From assembly GCA_964036295.1 (NCBI GenBank), contig OZ038465.1:26012870-26076869 (forward strand): DNA of 64,000 nt, in the 5' to 3' direction. Position 1 is the first letter of the stretch. Every line of letters starts with the position of its first letter. The stretch comes from Plumapathes pennacea. Taxonomy: Eukaryota; Cnidaria; Anthozoa; Antipatharia; Myriopathidae. This document shows, piece after piece, positions 22,117-35,185 of this stretch. The position numbers were made by a program, and so were the translations under genes. Below the pieces are notes generated by a model. The model was not told the DNA's origin, made no database searches, and worked only from the letters and a program-made list of their open reading frames with translations.

Positions 22117-25100
22117 ATGGCCGTAAAAGTCGAATGCGCTTGGGCAAGAGTCTTTATTCGGGAAACGAAGAATATTTGTCGCCTCGAACGTGGAGCTGGT
22201 GAAGGGTGTACCAGGTTTGGAGGGAGAGTTTTAGCAGAACGCTACAATGCGTACTACCAACATTTCAAGGATTATCCCCTTTTCTTCATGGACCAAAAAC
22301 AATTCAGTCGCGTGGCAAAAATATTAGACTCAAAGTTTGGCACTTGGAGGAACAAGGCTGACAAACAAGCCTATCTGACGCGGTTTTCACCTTCCAATTG
22401 GGCAGAGGGGAAAATCATAACAAAAGAAGGTAAAAGGAACCACTCTTTGTCGAACTGCACAACCTGCCAAAAATTCAACTGGGCATACCAAGGTACTTTC
22501 CCTATTCCAAAGATGTGCAGAAGCCACAAATCTGGGCCACTCAGTGAAATCGGAATTGAAGCAAAAAAGCTAACTAACTCTGGCCCAAAAGCAACAAACA
22601 AGAGACTCAGAGAAGTTGGTCAGGCCATTTATTCAACATTTGATGATCGGTGTAAAGAAAACTTTGGCAAGTCCTTTAGTGGAATTCTAGTCCTGGTCCC
22701 TGAAGCTGGTCTTCAGAAGAAGCTGACAGCTTTAGATAAAAAGAAATTAAGAAGAAATCAGCAAAGAAAAATGAAGAAGGAAACTGAAAACCAAATGGCA
22801 GGAGACACCACTGCTCACTTAGTGCTGAGGCAGTCCTATAGTGCAAGACAGAAGCATAGGCTAGCTCAGGTATTTGAAACACCAGAGGAGGCTGCTGAAA
22901 GAACACGACTGACTCCCCCCAAAAGAGAAATCGATCTCACACTCCTGCTATAGAAAGCATTGAAGGAAATGTGGAGAAATTTCTTGCTGATGTTGGATCA
23001 TGGCCTGAAACAGCTGTCAATTGGTCAGAGAAGGCTGGGGAGTACAACATTAACCGGAAAGGTGAACATCAATTTTCGAGGAATGGTGGCCAAATTGTAA
23101 AGGCATTGCTGACAGCAAATGGAGTAGACTTGGTTCGCTTTCAGACAAATGATGGAAGCATACAGCAAAATGCACAAGGTATTTATACAAGTTCTATGAA
23201 ATTCAAAATATGATATCCTATTTGACCCTAATCTGGTCACAACATGCAGTGTAATGAAAAAGTTCTGTCAAACAACTCTGTAGCTTATATTAATCATTGT
23301 TGACTTACAGTGCTTTAGTGAATGCTATTTAATGTAAAATAATTATTATTCCTCTTTTGTTACCACAACCTGTTCTAAAATTACAACTGAAAAAGTTATT
23401 TAATAAGTTATTTATTTAATAGTTTTATTTAATACATTGCTCATCATAAACAAAACAAAATATAACACAAGTTACACTTATTAATTGTTTTTTAATTTCA
23501 TCATGTCAGGTGTCCGTGTTAGACGAGCAACTCGAAAGCAAAAAGGTCAGGAGATTTCGATTCCAGTACCCCCATGCAATGAAAAGGTGAGAGCTGAGGT
23601 GATAAAAAGAATTCATGATGGCACCTACAATCTTGGAATTTCTGTGGTGGAGACTGAGGTCATTAAGCTAGCAATCAACATGGATGGAGAAGTGGAACAG
23701 AAAAAAGTCACACTTAATGCAAGAAAGATTCCACTTTATGACATCAGAAGAGAGGCCCTAATGGCAAACAAAGATTTTCTCAGAATCCAGGATGATGCAT
23801 ATTATGCCCAGCTGGAAGAAGACCAAGTGGTAGGAGAACTGAAGAAGATCAATGAAGAGCCAAGTGAAGATCCAGAAGAAATGAGGGCACGACTGAAGAA
23901 TTTCCAGCGTCAAAGGCATTGGCTTCTTTGGCATGATCATTTTACCATGGCTAACTATGGGCACATGCTGTTGTGTGTGAGAGAAATGTATGATCCAGCA
24001 ATCCATCTGACAAGTAGAGAGGCAGCACTGAAGCTTGGCAAAGATATAGATGTACAAGCTACAGTGGAAAGGCCTCATCTGTATATCCTTGGCCAAAGCA
24101 GATCTACAATTGAAGATCAGATGAGATTTGTGCCCACCAGACAAGAAGACCTGAGAAGTCTGGACACCCCAGTTCTGACACACACTGGAGAAGAAATCCA
24201 TGACATTATGAGATTTATGAATGGTGACAATCCTGCAGCAGCACTGGAGGATGGCACACAACATGGTGGACATTTTGGGTGTGTTGGTTGTGATGGCAAT
24301 ATCAACAACAGCCATGATCTGGCCTACTCACTTGAAAGAAAATACAAAACATTGGAAGAAAAAAAAAAGCATGTGCTCGCAGGCCCAGCAGGAAGAAAGG
24401 GTGGCACAAATCCTTTCAAAAACCTTAAGGTTAATGAGCTGAAGAATGAACTAAGAGCAAGAGGGATGTCAACTGAAGGGAAGAGAGAAGACTTACAAAA
24501 GGAGCTTTCTGAGGAGCTTAGGGGTACAGTAAGAGTTCCTGCGCTCTTAGATGGGGATGTGACCGTGCAGGACCTGAACCTTCAGTCACATGAAGTGCTG
24601 TGTTTTGAGGCCTTGCAATGCACATTGAACCACATCAAGAACATCCTGCAGGAACTGCCACACCACATAACAGACATAGACATACTAATCAAGTTAAAGG
24701 AACTGCTGCAGATACAGCTCAGCAAGGATAAATTGAGGGGAGTTGACTACGCAAAACTCTGATCTTTGTCACAATTGCCCTTTACACACAGCTTTACCAT
24801 GATTTCAAAGCCTTGCTGGTAACATTGTGTGAAATCATCCAAATCTTCTATTCCCAAGATGAAGCTAGGTCCCCCAAAATGGTGTTGAGGCTCTACAATC
24901 TGTGTTGGAGACACGCAATCCTGTGCAGCAAAGTCCTGACTCCCCCCAAAGTTTTGACATACAGAAAACTCTTTGGTCTGTACTTTCACAGTATTGTTAG
25001 TCATGCTGCTCTCCTTCTTAGGATTGTCTCACACAGATCCACCAATGCAGAGATGTTTGAGCGCCTCTTCGAGAAACTCACTGATATTACTACCAAGACC

Positions 25101-26198
25101 TGGAGCAAGAGGATCGAGGATCTCTGCAACAATGCCATCCTGCACTACCAAGCAGATAAAGGGAAAGCAGAGAGCAATGTTATCAAAGAAGAAAGAGAAA
25201 TCAGCAAACTTGGAAAGTCCCTCCCTAAACTAGGAAATACAATCCTATCTAAAGAGGTTCTCCACAAGTATGCTGGTGACTGGCAAGCTCACATGAAGCT
25301 CATCGCTGACTGCCTACTCCCTGGACAAAGTGTGTGGTGGAGTGAAACCGAGGATGACTGCATTGAATTCTTTGATGGGCCTGATGAAGCAGACTTTAGA
25401 GAGCAAGGACCAAGGCTGCACCACTTCCGCTCCACATCAATCAAGGAAGAGCAACACTACCTTGATGAATGCTGGGTAAACACAATCAACAAAGAGGTTA
25501 AACTTCCCGCAACTCGCATCAGAAACCCCGATGGTCAGTGGCATGTACCACCTACATGTTGTAGCCTTCACATTCCTGTGGATCCTGAATACCAGGACAT
25601 TGCAGTTAGTGATTATACTGACAAGCTCTTTGATGCTGCTGAAGATGATCAGGGGGATGACAGAGAATGTGCCAATTTTCATGAAGAAGACCCAGCAATT
25701 AATGATGAAGACCTGGCTGAAACCAGCAATATGGAGCCTGAAGCAGACCCTGCTACAAATTCAGCTGATCTCCTTGAGCATGCAGAAACAAGGCCGCTTG
25801 TAAAAGAATTTCAACCTCCTGCCAAGAAATGCCACCTGGATCATGGACAAAGCATCAGATCAAAGACAGTCCAAGCCCTACAAACAGTCCTGGGAAACTG
25901 TCCTGAGGTGTCAAAATTTGACAAGCTTAAAACCTGTCTCACCAAGAACCCCAAATCAAGGTTTAACATTGACCGTTACGAGACCCACCTGGCAGCTATC
26001 CAAGTCCTGACACTGAAAGCATACCGACAACTGCACCATGAAATCCAGAGCTGGAAGGCAGAGTTCAAGAGAACTGTTTTCAGAGATGCAGCTGACACTG
26101 ACATGAAGTCAGACCCAAAAATTTCAGAGCAGTTAAAGAAGTACAGAGTTGGTTCAAAGTTGATTGATCTCTGGAAGATTACTGTTCATTTGGAATAG
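22117..26198 (+). pseudogene. Two-exon C2CH/SAP-domain element gene, best-preserved copy
   Basis: Exon 1 is 22117-23178, the intron is 23179-23509 (331 bp), and exon 2 is 23510-26198. The joined codon is Gly (CAA G|GT GTC), phase 1 on both sides. Predicted product is about 1,250 residues, likely nuclear. Exon 1: C114-x2-C117-x16-C134-x2-H137, a plausible zinc site, and a Lys/Arg-rich stretch at about 201-222. Exon 2: a basic start (V-R-V-R-R-A-T-R-K-Q-K), a G-G-H-F-G-C-V-G-C-D-G cysteine motif, then a SAP-like motif at 24421-24519 (L-K-V-N-E-L-K-N-E-L-R-A-R-G). Next come a helical region, a W-Q-A-H-M ... S-V-W-W ... L-H-H-F-R-S block and an acidic linker. SAP motifs bind DNA in other proteins; I see no clear catalytic triad. 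Two frameshifts remain: a shared one between 22915 and 22953 and a lost C near 24750. The family resembles uncharacterised multicopy invertebrate proteins, from memory only. Confidence 0.7.
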
Positions 26199-27053
26199 GT
26201 TATTACACATGCTCCTGGCTGAATTATTTATTGACACACTGAAAATCATGGTTGCATGTTTTCACAAGAAAAACTGTCATTTCTATGAAGTTATAATATT
26301 ATTGTATTTTAATTTAATAAGATTTAAGATTTTTTTGTAACGATTATTACTGTTAGCAAAAAGGTTAATATAACAAGTACATTAACATATTATTCATAAG
26401 TACATTAGTCTGGAGAAGAATGAAATATGTAAATATATTGAGTTGGTACTGGAATGCATCTAATTTACTGTACAAGGTCGGTGTATTTATCTAGTTTATG
26501 TACATATTTTTTGCCTGAACTAGAACTGAATTAACAATCATTGATGCAAATTTTAAAACCTATATAAAATTTACAGCTAATTTCACTTTAGAAAACCCTA
26601 TTTATTGTAAATATCATATCGTATGGGTTAAATAGATTTATTTTCGCATTTGAACATACTTTATTTATTAAAGAAACATAGCTGCAATCTAAATTGCAAT
26701 TATTCGCAAAACATTTCTGTGTTTTAATTGCTCTTATGCATAATATAGACCTTATCAGAACCACTATCAGCCCCTTTCGTATGGTAAATATCATTTCACA
26801 ACATGGAACGGGCACAAAAGAGATCGTTTGCTATCGTCGGCAAGTTAAATATTACATAACATACACGGAACAGACATGAAAACGTCGCTTACCTACCGCA
26901 CAAACTTCATTCCTACAGTCCAAAGATCTTGAAATGACACTTCCAGTGTTTTGCGAGATTCGTTGATGAACATCGTTGTGGAAATGACCCGTTCGAGTCA
27001 GTCGCATATTCACTCATGGCGTCCGCCATATTGAATTCCTTTCAAAGCTTCGC

Positions 27054-27064
27054 GGGGGGGGGGG
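27054..27064 (+). repeat. G tract, 11 Gs, beside the right TIR
   Basis: Same position as the 19-G tract of copy 1, 15 bp inside the right terminal repeat. Confidence 0.9.
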
Positions 27065-27730
27065 ATTTCAAAATATAACCCAGGCCTTAAGTGACTTGAG
27101 TAGTTTATTATAACCTGATTTTCTTTACAAAAAATTGAATATGCAATACCTATAGTCTTGAGTATTTTTACTTTATGCACACTCCAATTCTCCTTATTGG
27201 GCAACTCTCCACGCTTTGCCCTTGCAGACGTATTGGTTCTTGGCCAGAAACAACGGACATTCTAGAAGAACAGTTTATGCATGTTGTTTATGAGCTAAAA
27301 ACTAATGATTATAGTAGCTATAAACATGATTAGGCATTATAAAGTAGCTATTCTCACCTTGCCAGTGCCCTCAATCCAGGATATATGCACAACACTAACA
27401 GTGGACTCGTGTGTAAATTCCACTACAACAAATTGTCGACTCATCTGGAAAATACAATTTTTTTCAGAGACCCAAACAGTACTAAAGTGTGTCTAAAATG
27501 TATCTAAAGTGTTTATATGGAAGTTCAGTATCTGGTTATGGGACTAAAAAAGACTGCATCATCACAAAAATGTAAAATAAATTTCAATTTCAATGTTAAA
27601 TCTGAGGAACTTAGTTGGATTTCATGGTATTCTGTGCTGTTATGTTATTTATATATTAGTAAAGCAGTTATTATTAATTGTTCAAAACTGTGTGTGTACA
27701 TGTTTAAGAAAAGATGTGATTAATTACCAG

Positions 27731-28128
27731 TCAGAAATCATGCAGTATTGCCAGGAACACAGATGTAGCATTCTGCTCTATTTCAAACTTGATAGCTTTC
27801 CTTTGGAGCCTGTTTCCAGGGCACATTTGCATATGTGCATCTCGTTCTCTTACACTGTGCACTCCAATTATACGAGAGTCACAAGGCTGGTTGAAGAGTG
27901 GTACAGTTACATTGTAAGTTCTGCACAGGAATAATGGGTGTCCATTTTCATCCAATTCATCTGCGGCATTGCCCACAACTTCACAGCATGATGTACCATT
28001 GATATGTAGCAGTTGTTTGGTTTCCTCATGGAAATCTGGGTCCTTTGTTGATGTCTGAGTGCTTGTTTGTTGTCTAATTCACTTAGTCTTTTAACTATTT
28101 GTGCAAAGGGTTTTTGCCTGATCGTACA
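27731..28128 (-). pseudogene. Conserved minus-strand ORF of unknown function (junction of units 2/3), frameshifted
   Basis: Same frame as 14639-15037, but one T is lost near 28003 (TTGATATGTAG for TTGATTATGTAG). Only the C-terminal part (from M-G-N-A-A-D-E-L-D) remains open from an ATG at 27976. Confidence 0.4.
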
Positions 28129-30309
28129 AGTCTTTTTAACTGTTGCATGTAATTTTCAAATGGAAATGCATAACACATCCTCTGTATAACAACAAACAGG
28201 GGAAATGTCTACTCGACATTAGTGACATTTACGATCTCGACTTCCTCGTAAACAAACCAACAAGGGTATCAGCAAATAGATCTTCATGTCTCGATGTTAT
28301 TCTCACTAATGTCCCAGCATTCATGAGAGACTCTGGCGTCATCGAGACTGGCCTAAGCGATCACTGCCTCGTGTACACAGTGCTGAACACCAAACTGCTG
28401 AGACCAAAATCTGAAGCCACCATTAGGCGATCGTTTAAGAATTTTGATCAGGACACTTTCCTCGATGATCTTAGCAGAGTGCCGTTTTCGACTGCATATG
28501 TATTTGATGATCCAAACGATGTCTACTGGTGCTGGGAAAAACTCTACAAACAAGTCCTAGATGATGATGCCCCGATAAAAACGTATCACAGGCGTCCGTT
28601 GACTGGATCCAAATTTATAACTACTGAAACCAGAAATGCCATGGAGAGCGGGATCGATTGAAGGAGATCTTTCACAAAACAAGAAACCCAACAGACTAGA
28701 AAAGCTATCGGCAAATGAGAAACAGGGTCACAAGCATGAGAAGGAAGACTGTACAAGAGCATTTTAGAAAGCTCTCTGATAACAACAGCAGTGACCAAAG
28801 AAAGTTTTGGAATACAATAAAACCTTATATTGACTCACGGAAGTGTAAGAACTACGGCCGTATTGTCCTCAAGGACAATAACAGGATCATTACAGACCAA
28901 CAAAAGGTGGAGGAGACATTAAATGATTTCTTCACAACCGTCGATTGTCCCGAAACTGCTCAACCAAAACCCTCGCCAGACCTCAGCCACATAACTGAAC
29001 ATGTAGTTAATACATCAAGTCTGTCGCTGGGGAAAACAAATCCAAAGGAAGTGAAGAGATTCTTCTCAGTCTTAAGCCAAACAAAGCGACGGGATACGAT
29101 CTCATTCCTCCGCGTGCAGTAAAACAATCAGCAGACGTACTTTGTTACCCTCTAAGTACGTTAGTTAACTACGTGCTAGACGATGGTAAAATACCGCAAC
29201 AGTGGAAACTTGGGGAAGTTGCACTCGTCTATAAGAAGAACTGTGCCTTAAACAAACTAAGGGCCAATTACCATTCTGCCGTCACTCTCAAAAGTGTTTG
29301 AGAGGCTAATGCACGCCAGAGTGAGCCCTCACTTTGAGAACATTTTTCATAAGTACGTATTCGCCTATAGGAAACATCATGGTTGTGATGCCGCTTTGCT
29401 CAGCCTAACCAAACAGTGGAAAAAGGAACTCGATAACCACAAAATTATTGGTCTCGTCTCGATGGACCTGTCAAAGGCATTCGACACACTACCGCATGAG
29501 CTAATAATAAAAAAAGTTAAGGCTATACGGAGCTGACGACAAAACAGCCGAACTCTTTAAGGATTATCTATCAAATCGCCGTCAACAAGTTAAGATCGGA
29601 AACAGCTACTCCGCCTTGCAGAGCATCACGGCCGGAGTCCCGCAGGGCTCCATACTTGGCCCTGTCTTATTCAACATCTTCATGAATGATCTTGCTTATG
29701 TTGTTAAACAAAGCTCATTGTCAGCTTATGCAGACGACACACAAATCTTCCATGCAGATAAAGATCCTAACAAAGTCGAAGAAACCATAAACGATGATTT
29801 ATCTAACGTCGATAAATGGTACAAAGAAAACGGAATGAAAAGAAACCCCTCTAAGTATCATGCAATGATCTTGGGTAAAACACAGAAAAAACTAAAATTT
29901 CATTGCGAGAACATAGTCATCCCGAACAGTGAAGCATTCGAGTTACTAGGTGTCACCGTGGATGACAAACTTAAATTTGACCTACACACTGCTAAAGTCT
30001 GCAGGAAGGTATCTCAGCAGGTTGCTGTGTTAAGACGTATGAGGAACATGTTACCATTCGAAATAAGGGTGAGAATCTACAAATCCTTTATTGTTATACA
30101 CTTTACTTACTGTGCAGAAACTTGGCATTTCTGCAGCAAGACGTCTGCTTACAAGCTAGATAAGGTAATGAGCGCGCCGTCCACTTCGTCTTCAGAGACA
30201 AAAGTACCCCGTATGAAGATCTACTCAAGAAGTTAGGAGAGCAATTAAAATCCTCAGTACTGTTTATAAACAATGCCCGTTAGCGGAGGAACAAGGGTGT
30301 TTTGTCTAA
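28129..30309 (+). pseudogene. 5'-truncated APE-type LINE retrotransposon, copy 3
   Basis: The endonuclease block 28143-28661 ends early because one AG is lost near 28643 (CCATGGAGAGC). The linker stop is the TAG form (GACTAGAAAAG), as in copy 5, which points to an ancestral Trp codon. RT lesions: one A lost near 29055, the type A linker deletion near 29260, and an extra A near 29514 after motif A. The Y-A-D-D block is open in 29616-30236. The type A 23-bp deletion follows near 30236. Confidence 0.85.
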
Positions 30310-30446
30310 AATGTCGGGAAGACCGCTGGTCATGGCTCTGTTGCAGTTAACCTCAAAGAATGGCACCGTGTTGTCCGATGATTTCAAAGGAAAACCATCC
30401 AAGATTCATATTCTGGCCGGGTAATGCACTTGCGAAATGAGATCTA

Positions 30447-30906
30447 TCAGACCCAGCATTTTCCATAAAAATTACGTCGGACTCCACATTTTCCACACTC
30501 CACATATTCCACACTCTGCATTTTCCACACTCTGCATTTTCCACACTCCGCATTTTTCATACTCCGCATTTTCCACACTCCGCACTCCCCATTTTCCATC
30601 CAACCTTTGTCCTGTGTGTACAAGTTGGTGCTTGATCAGGCTATTCTTCAATGCAAAAGTTTTGCCACATTTGTCACACTAGTGGGGTTTTTCTCCTGTG
30701 TGCACAAGCTGGTGTCTGTTCAGGTCACCCTTCTTTGCAAATGTTTTACCACATGTGTCACACTGATTGGGATTTCCTTTGCACAACAGTTGATGAGGTT
30801 CAAGGCTTCTCATATAAATTTGAAGTTGTTTACAACATCTTTCAATCGAGTACATGTTCTCATTGTGTGACATTTTTAATCCTCTTCTTAAACCAGCCAT
30901 GTTCAA
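30447..30906 (-). pseudogene. C2H2 zinc-finger exon remnant with 15-bp satellite, copy 3
   Basis: Complete finger in 30679-30906, TAG after the linker, second finger start changed (ATTGAAGAATAG in place of ATGAAGAGTAG), then the longest satellite of the five copies (about 30480-30595). Confidence 0.8.
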
Positions 30907-30979
30907 CCTGTAAAATAAAACAACCTTCTATTAGCCTCACAATAATCACAACGCTAATGCAGTAGTAGCGCATCATTCG

Positions 30980-31760
30980 GAGACTCCAAGCGTGTCGCCA
31001 TCTTGAAATTTAGTGTTCGTCTGTCAGTCAGTCAGTCTGTCAGTCTGTCAGTCTGGCGTACAACCTCGTCCCCAGTTCCCATCGCTGCATAACCAATAAC
31101 AAAGGCCGGATTGATCATGTGTGGCCCTGTAGATTTACTCGCAAATTGAATGAAGCAACTACAGTCTATCGTAACTGTGTTCACGAAAATGAATTTGAAA
31201 ACTGGAAAACCTGAAACACAACAGTCTCGCGAAGCTTTCCTTCAAAAGAGAAGGGAACAGGCACGGGCAAGGCGGAATGAAACGATCGAAAAGCACCAAA
31301 TACGTCTAGAGAAGACAACAGCATGATAAACAGAAGCGTGCCGAAGAAACGATTCCGCAAAGAAAACAGCGCATGAATGCCGATCGACAGCGGCATGAAC
31401 ACAAGCGAGCCGAAAAAAACACTCCACAAAGAGAACAGCGGCTGAAAGCAAAACCGGAACTTCAAGAGCAAAAGTGGGCTGAAGAAAAGACCCAGCAGAG
31501 AAAACAACGCATGAATGCCGATCGAAAGCGGCATGAACAGAAGTGAGCTGAAGAAAAGACTCCACAAAGAGAACAGCGCTTGAAAGCGAATCGAGAACTT
31601 CAGATGCCGTTTTGCATTAAACTCAGATACTTATTCAGAAAGGACAAGCAACAAAGGTTAGTCAGTGGAAATGGAACAATCACCTTGACAAATACATTCT
31701 ACCCGTATCTTGTAACTCGATCACTTGAGAATGTATTAGAATCTGTATGCTGATCATTTT
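30980..31760 (+). repeat. Gln/Arg-rich repeat family with 4 x 69-bp repeats, copy 3
   Basis: Same layout as copy 1; 69-bp repeats at 31334-31609. The fourth repeat again has TGA for Trp, so this stop predates the amplification. Confidence 0.75.
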
Positions 31761-31875
31761 TGAAGTATTTCGAAGTATTGTTGCTCGCTGCGTGGTCCGT
31801 CTAACTTAAAATCACACGGCGTGTCTTTTCGTCATGTTATTAGTTTTTTTCTGGGTTACGAATCTGCACACGGTG

Positions 31876-31912
31876 ATTGGTTCAGATTATCACGTGATAT
31901 GCAATGACGTAA
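31876..31912 (+). promoter_or_regulatory. Promoter-like cluster, copy 3
   Basis: ATTGG, CACGTG and TGACGTAA (31905-31912), identical in order and spacing to unit 1. Confidence 0.35.
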
Positions 31913-33470
31913 TTGACTTCGTTAAACAACTCGAGTGTGGCCAGTGAATTGCTCAGTACTTGTGTGTAAAAGTTAACTGCATTTAATCCAAACTCAACAT
32001 CGTTTGGGTATGTGGAACACGCACTGATAAACTGGATGTTAGGGAACAATTTTGGCTTGCGTTCTTTAGTTCACCGCGGAAGCTTTGAGAATAGCCGTAA
32101 ACAGATGTTTGATGGATACCGCTGGGGGATTGCAATATCTCTGTCGCCGCTAAACTTTATGTGGCGACACGAAATACTTCTGGGAAGAAAACAGGCCGAA
32201 AATGGAAACCAAAGCTACGATGAGCTTTAGCCGCAAAACAATGGCGATTTATGCTTTACTCTGTACATCACAGATGTTGCCTCATAAAATTCTTCTTATC
32301 GTACATTGCCTGTTGAAATGTTTCTTTCATTCGATCATGTAGCCTTTGTTTCGTAATGGTCATTGAAATGAAAAATACACCGAAATAGTCCTGAGTGTTA
32401 AGTTTGCAGTCACACATGGACTGAACGCGCTGTGAACAAAACCGCAATAATATTTTAAACATGTCTTGTGTTACATTCCTCGCTTTCAATTTTATATTTG
32501 TTACAAAGCACGAATACTCGAAAGCCTGATAGAAGAAACGTATTCAGTTAATAAAAGAAAACACAAAATTATTGGATTAATCTGATTAGAAATAAGAGTC
32601 AAAGTCCATTGTGCATAAGAAAAGTTGTCACGCATTCTCAAAATGCAGGGTCACTTAACCTTTAAAGGGCCCAAGTCACCCAGTGTGCATTGCGCACTTG
32701 AGTTTTTGTTGTCATTCGGAAAATAGGGGTGGTCTCACCTGACTTCAAGGGCTCACTGAATCAAATGATATGGCGTCGTTGGTGAATATATTTCGCGGCT
32801 ATTTTAGTGTTTTTCTTTCCTTTGAGAATATTGCAGTCTCATTGTAATCTCCCTTCTTTGCAACTCGGAGCTAAGAGGGTCATCATCCGCCTGAACTCAA
32901 CGTCGGAATTTCACGACTTTGCTCGAAGTCACATCAGTCAGATGATGTTTCAACACACGGCCGATATGGGTTTGTTTTTATAATCTGTGCCATACCATCA
33001 ACCATGCTATTGTTTTCTAAATTACGAGGAAAGCTACAATCATGGTCAAAAGTTGTTGGGACGCTCCACTTACGCACATCCGGAGCACAATGTAAATCCG
33101 TACAACCTATGGGGGTATCATATTTCTTGGGACTTGTAAACTATCAACAAACTCGTTCACGAGATCGAGAGTCGAATGCCTTTTGCATTGGTAAATCATA
33201 ACTGAGTTCAACTGTAAACGCGCCACTTTCTGCAGATACAACGGTCGTTTTTTAGATTACGTATACCTGATTGACGACTCTCATTGGCTCAAACGGCAAA
33301 AGTGAAAACATGTGACAAGTACCCAGGCCCATCCGAGAACTCTCGTTCGGCAACGGGATATGTTTCGTGCTTCGTAATAGTGTAGCTGTGGAATTTTGTC
33401 TGACATTTGTGTTCAGCCGTAGATAGGGATTCTAAACTACTTCGACGATACGCAGTTGCATCTTTTTGGG

Positions 33471-33530
33471 ATGGAATTGGAAGAACGTGTGGTTGCTGGA
33501 CGTTCAAAACCTCGTCAGATCAGTTTCAAG
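33471..33530 (+). CDS. Candidate 20-codon first exon, copy 3
   Basis: Identical coding sequence to 7332-7391, with intact donor AAG|GTAGGT. Confidence 0.3.
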
Positions 33531-34794
33531 GTAGGTAAAATTTTATCATATATTCCGATGTTCAGTTTATTAAATGGTTATACATGCATGTACTTGGTCG
33601 ACTCGCTATTGTCGGATCGAGGTGTCGATGTTGCTACTGTCAGGGTTCTTGTTTGCGGTGTGAATGCACGGTCACGAGCATTTCTGCTAGACGTACTTGG
33701 CATACTCCTTGGGGTACCAAGATATTCATCTGCATGGGATATAAAATTACACACGTCCCGTCTTTTTACGTAGAAAACATCCAATTAGTCAATCTCTCTC
33801 TAAAACGATACAGAAAACATTGTGTAATAGACTGAAGTGTGGCTGTGCATCGATGTTTGCGAACAAACGTGTTGGTTGATTCTGGTATATTTACATGAAT
33901 CGTGTAAACACAATGCCGTAACTTTTTAACGTTCAAGAAAATTTTCACTATTGTACGAGAGTTCCGCTAGTTTATAAAACCCTTAATAATAATGCCCTCC
34001 TTGAGTATTGAAGGACTTTGGAGTAAGAATCTGCAATGCAATAATGAATATTGTATTTTATTATGTAATTTATAAAAGGAATTCTGAAACGTTTACCTGT
34101 ATAAACAATAATAAACTCAAGTCACTTAAGGCCTGGTTTTTCATGGAAACGAGGCTAAATCCATTTCTTTTTTTAGTTTTCGTTCGCTTTATTTTAGAGA
34201 ATCGTGTAAAACTTTCCAGGTTTACTTTTTACGATAGTTTGCACAGTTTCCTGCAATCAGATGTCATACCAGAATAATTTACAAGACAAAATAGTTCTAG
34301 AATAGGTGCCCATAAACAACCAAAAATGGGGTGTATAGAACGAGGTTTATATTGATCAAATTTTGCCTATTGTGAGTTTACAATAACCAGTGAATCGTAA
34401 ATAGCCTTTGACCCTTGTCTGTAGAACACCTATTGAAAGCAATCAGTCAATGATTAGAAAGTATCGAATATCGATGCACTTCCGAGATCTTTTGTAGCCG
34501 TCTACTGTGCAATCTTCGATGAAGTCGCAAAATCAAAGACATAATTTAATAGTTAGTAGTATTTTTTTGTTTATTCTGAAAGTTACCATACGACGCAGTA
34601 AAGATAAGTGCTCCCCATTCACTGAAGTTTAATCAGCCGTTGTACCAAAGGTATTCGGCGCCATATTGGAAGAGAAACGGCCGTTGGAAGTCTGGAGCGA
34701 GGGCACAAATCAAAATAAATTACCCTCCCCTCCCAATAAGTGAATTGATGTTTAGGATTTTGGACCAATCACATTTCGATTTCAATGCTCAACA

Positions 34795-34878
34795 ATGGCG
34801 GACGAAGAAGAAATGGCAAGGGATGAAGGAGAAAACCCGAGGATTACAAAGGAAATTCGTCCATGGGACACTTTGTGA
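34795..34878 (+). CDS. Short acidic ORF in element leader, copy 3
   Basis: Same 27-codon ORF as at 8656-8739, protein unchanged; only the upstream base differs (GCTCAACAATGG). Confidence 0.25.
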   Translation: MADEEEMARDEGENPRITKEIRPWDTL

Positions 34879-35185
34879 CCAATATAGCACAATAGGGACT
34901 TAAAGATAGCGGTAACTTGTTCAGAATAAATGCAAGAACGGTCGTTGGAAAGAGTTTGCTCTGTATACAGGGAGGAGGATATGACGAGAGTTCCCTTGTA
35001 AGATTTGGCGCCCGAGCGCGTTAATTTATAATTATGAGCGCTGAACTTAGGCGGGAAATACGGTCTTTGGTTCAGACGCGGCAGTCGGATAGAAATCGTG
35101 AGGGCGCAAAATTAAGTTTTATGGTTTATTCAGCAATATTTAGCGTTCGAATTTATAAATAAGTTGGGGCAAAACCATCTAACAA

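Larger units (their letters stand above)
21049..27100 (+). mobile_element. 6,052-bp DNA element with terminal inverted repeats, copy 2
   Basis: The left terminal repeat is 21051-21071 and the right is 27080-27100, flanked by TA on both sides (21047-21048, 27101-27102). Part of its extra length over copies 1 and 3 is the 41-bp coding segment that those copies have deleted. It carries the best-preserved copy of the element gene (22117-26198). Confidence 0.8.
14951..28041 (+). repeat. Array unit 2 (type B), 13,091 bp
   Basis: A complete unit and the least decayed copy of the TIR-element gene. Stretches without genes match unit 1: 18653-20404, 20465-21048, 21072-22116, 26199-27079 and 27103-27730. 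Private feature: about 35 extra bases at 20036-20070 (GATGTCTTCCTTTGTACATC...) that are absent from all other units. They lengthen a minus-strand ORF (19831-20058) that I cannot identify. Type B markers: GTTATCCTC, AACAAATCAAACTATAGGCC and loss of 8 bp including GGGCTCC in the LINE; GATCACGTG near 18006; GGAATCGG at 20407. Confidence 0.9.

Noticed and set aside
22900-22960. Classical -1 ribosomal frameshift heptamer at C6A4
   Set aside because: In the zero frame the codons are CCC|CCC|AAA, which does not fit X-XXY-YYZ slippage, and no downstream structure was evident by eye.
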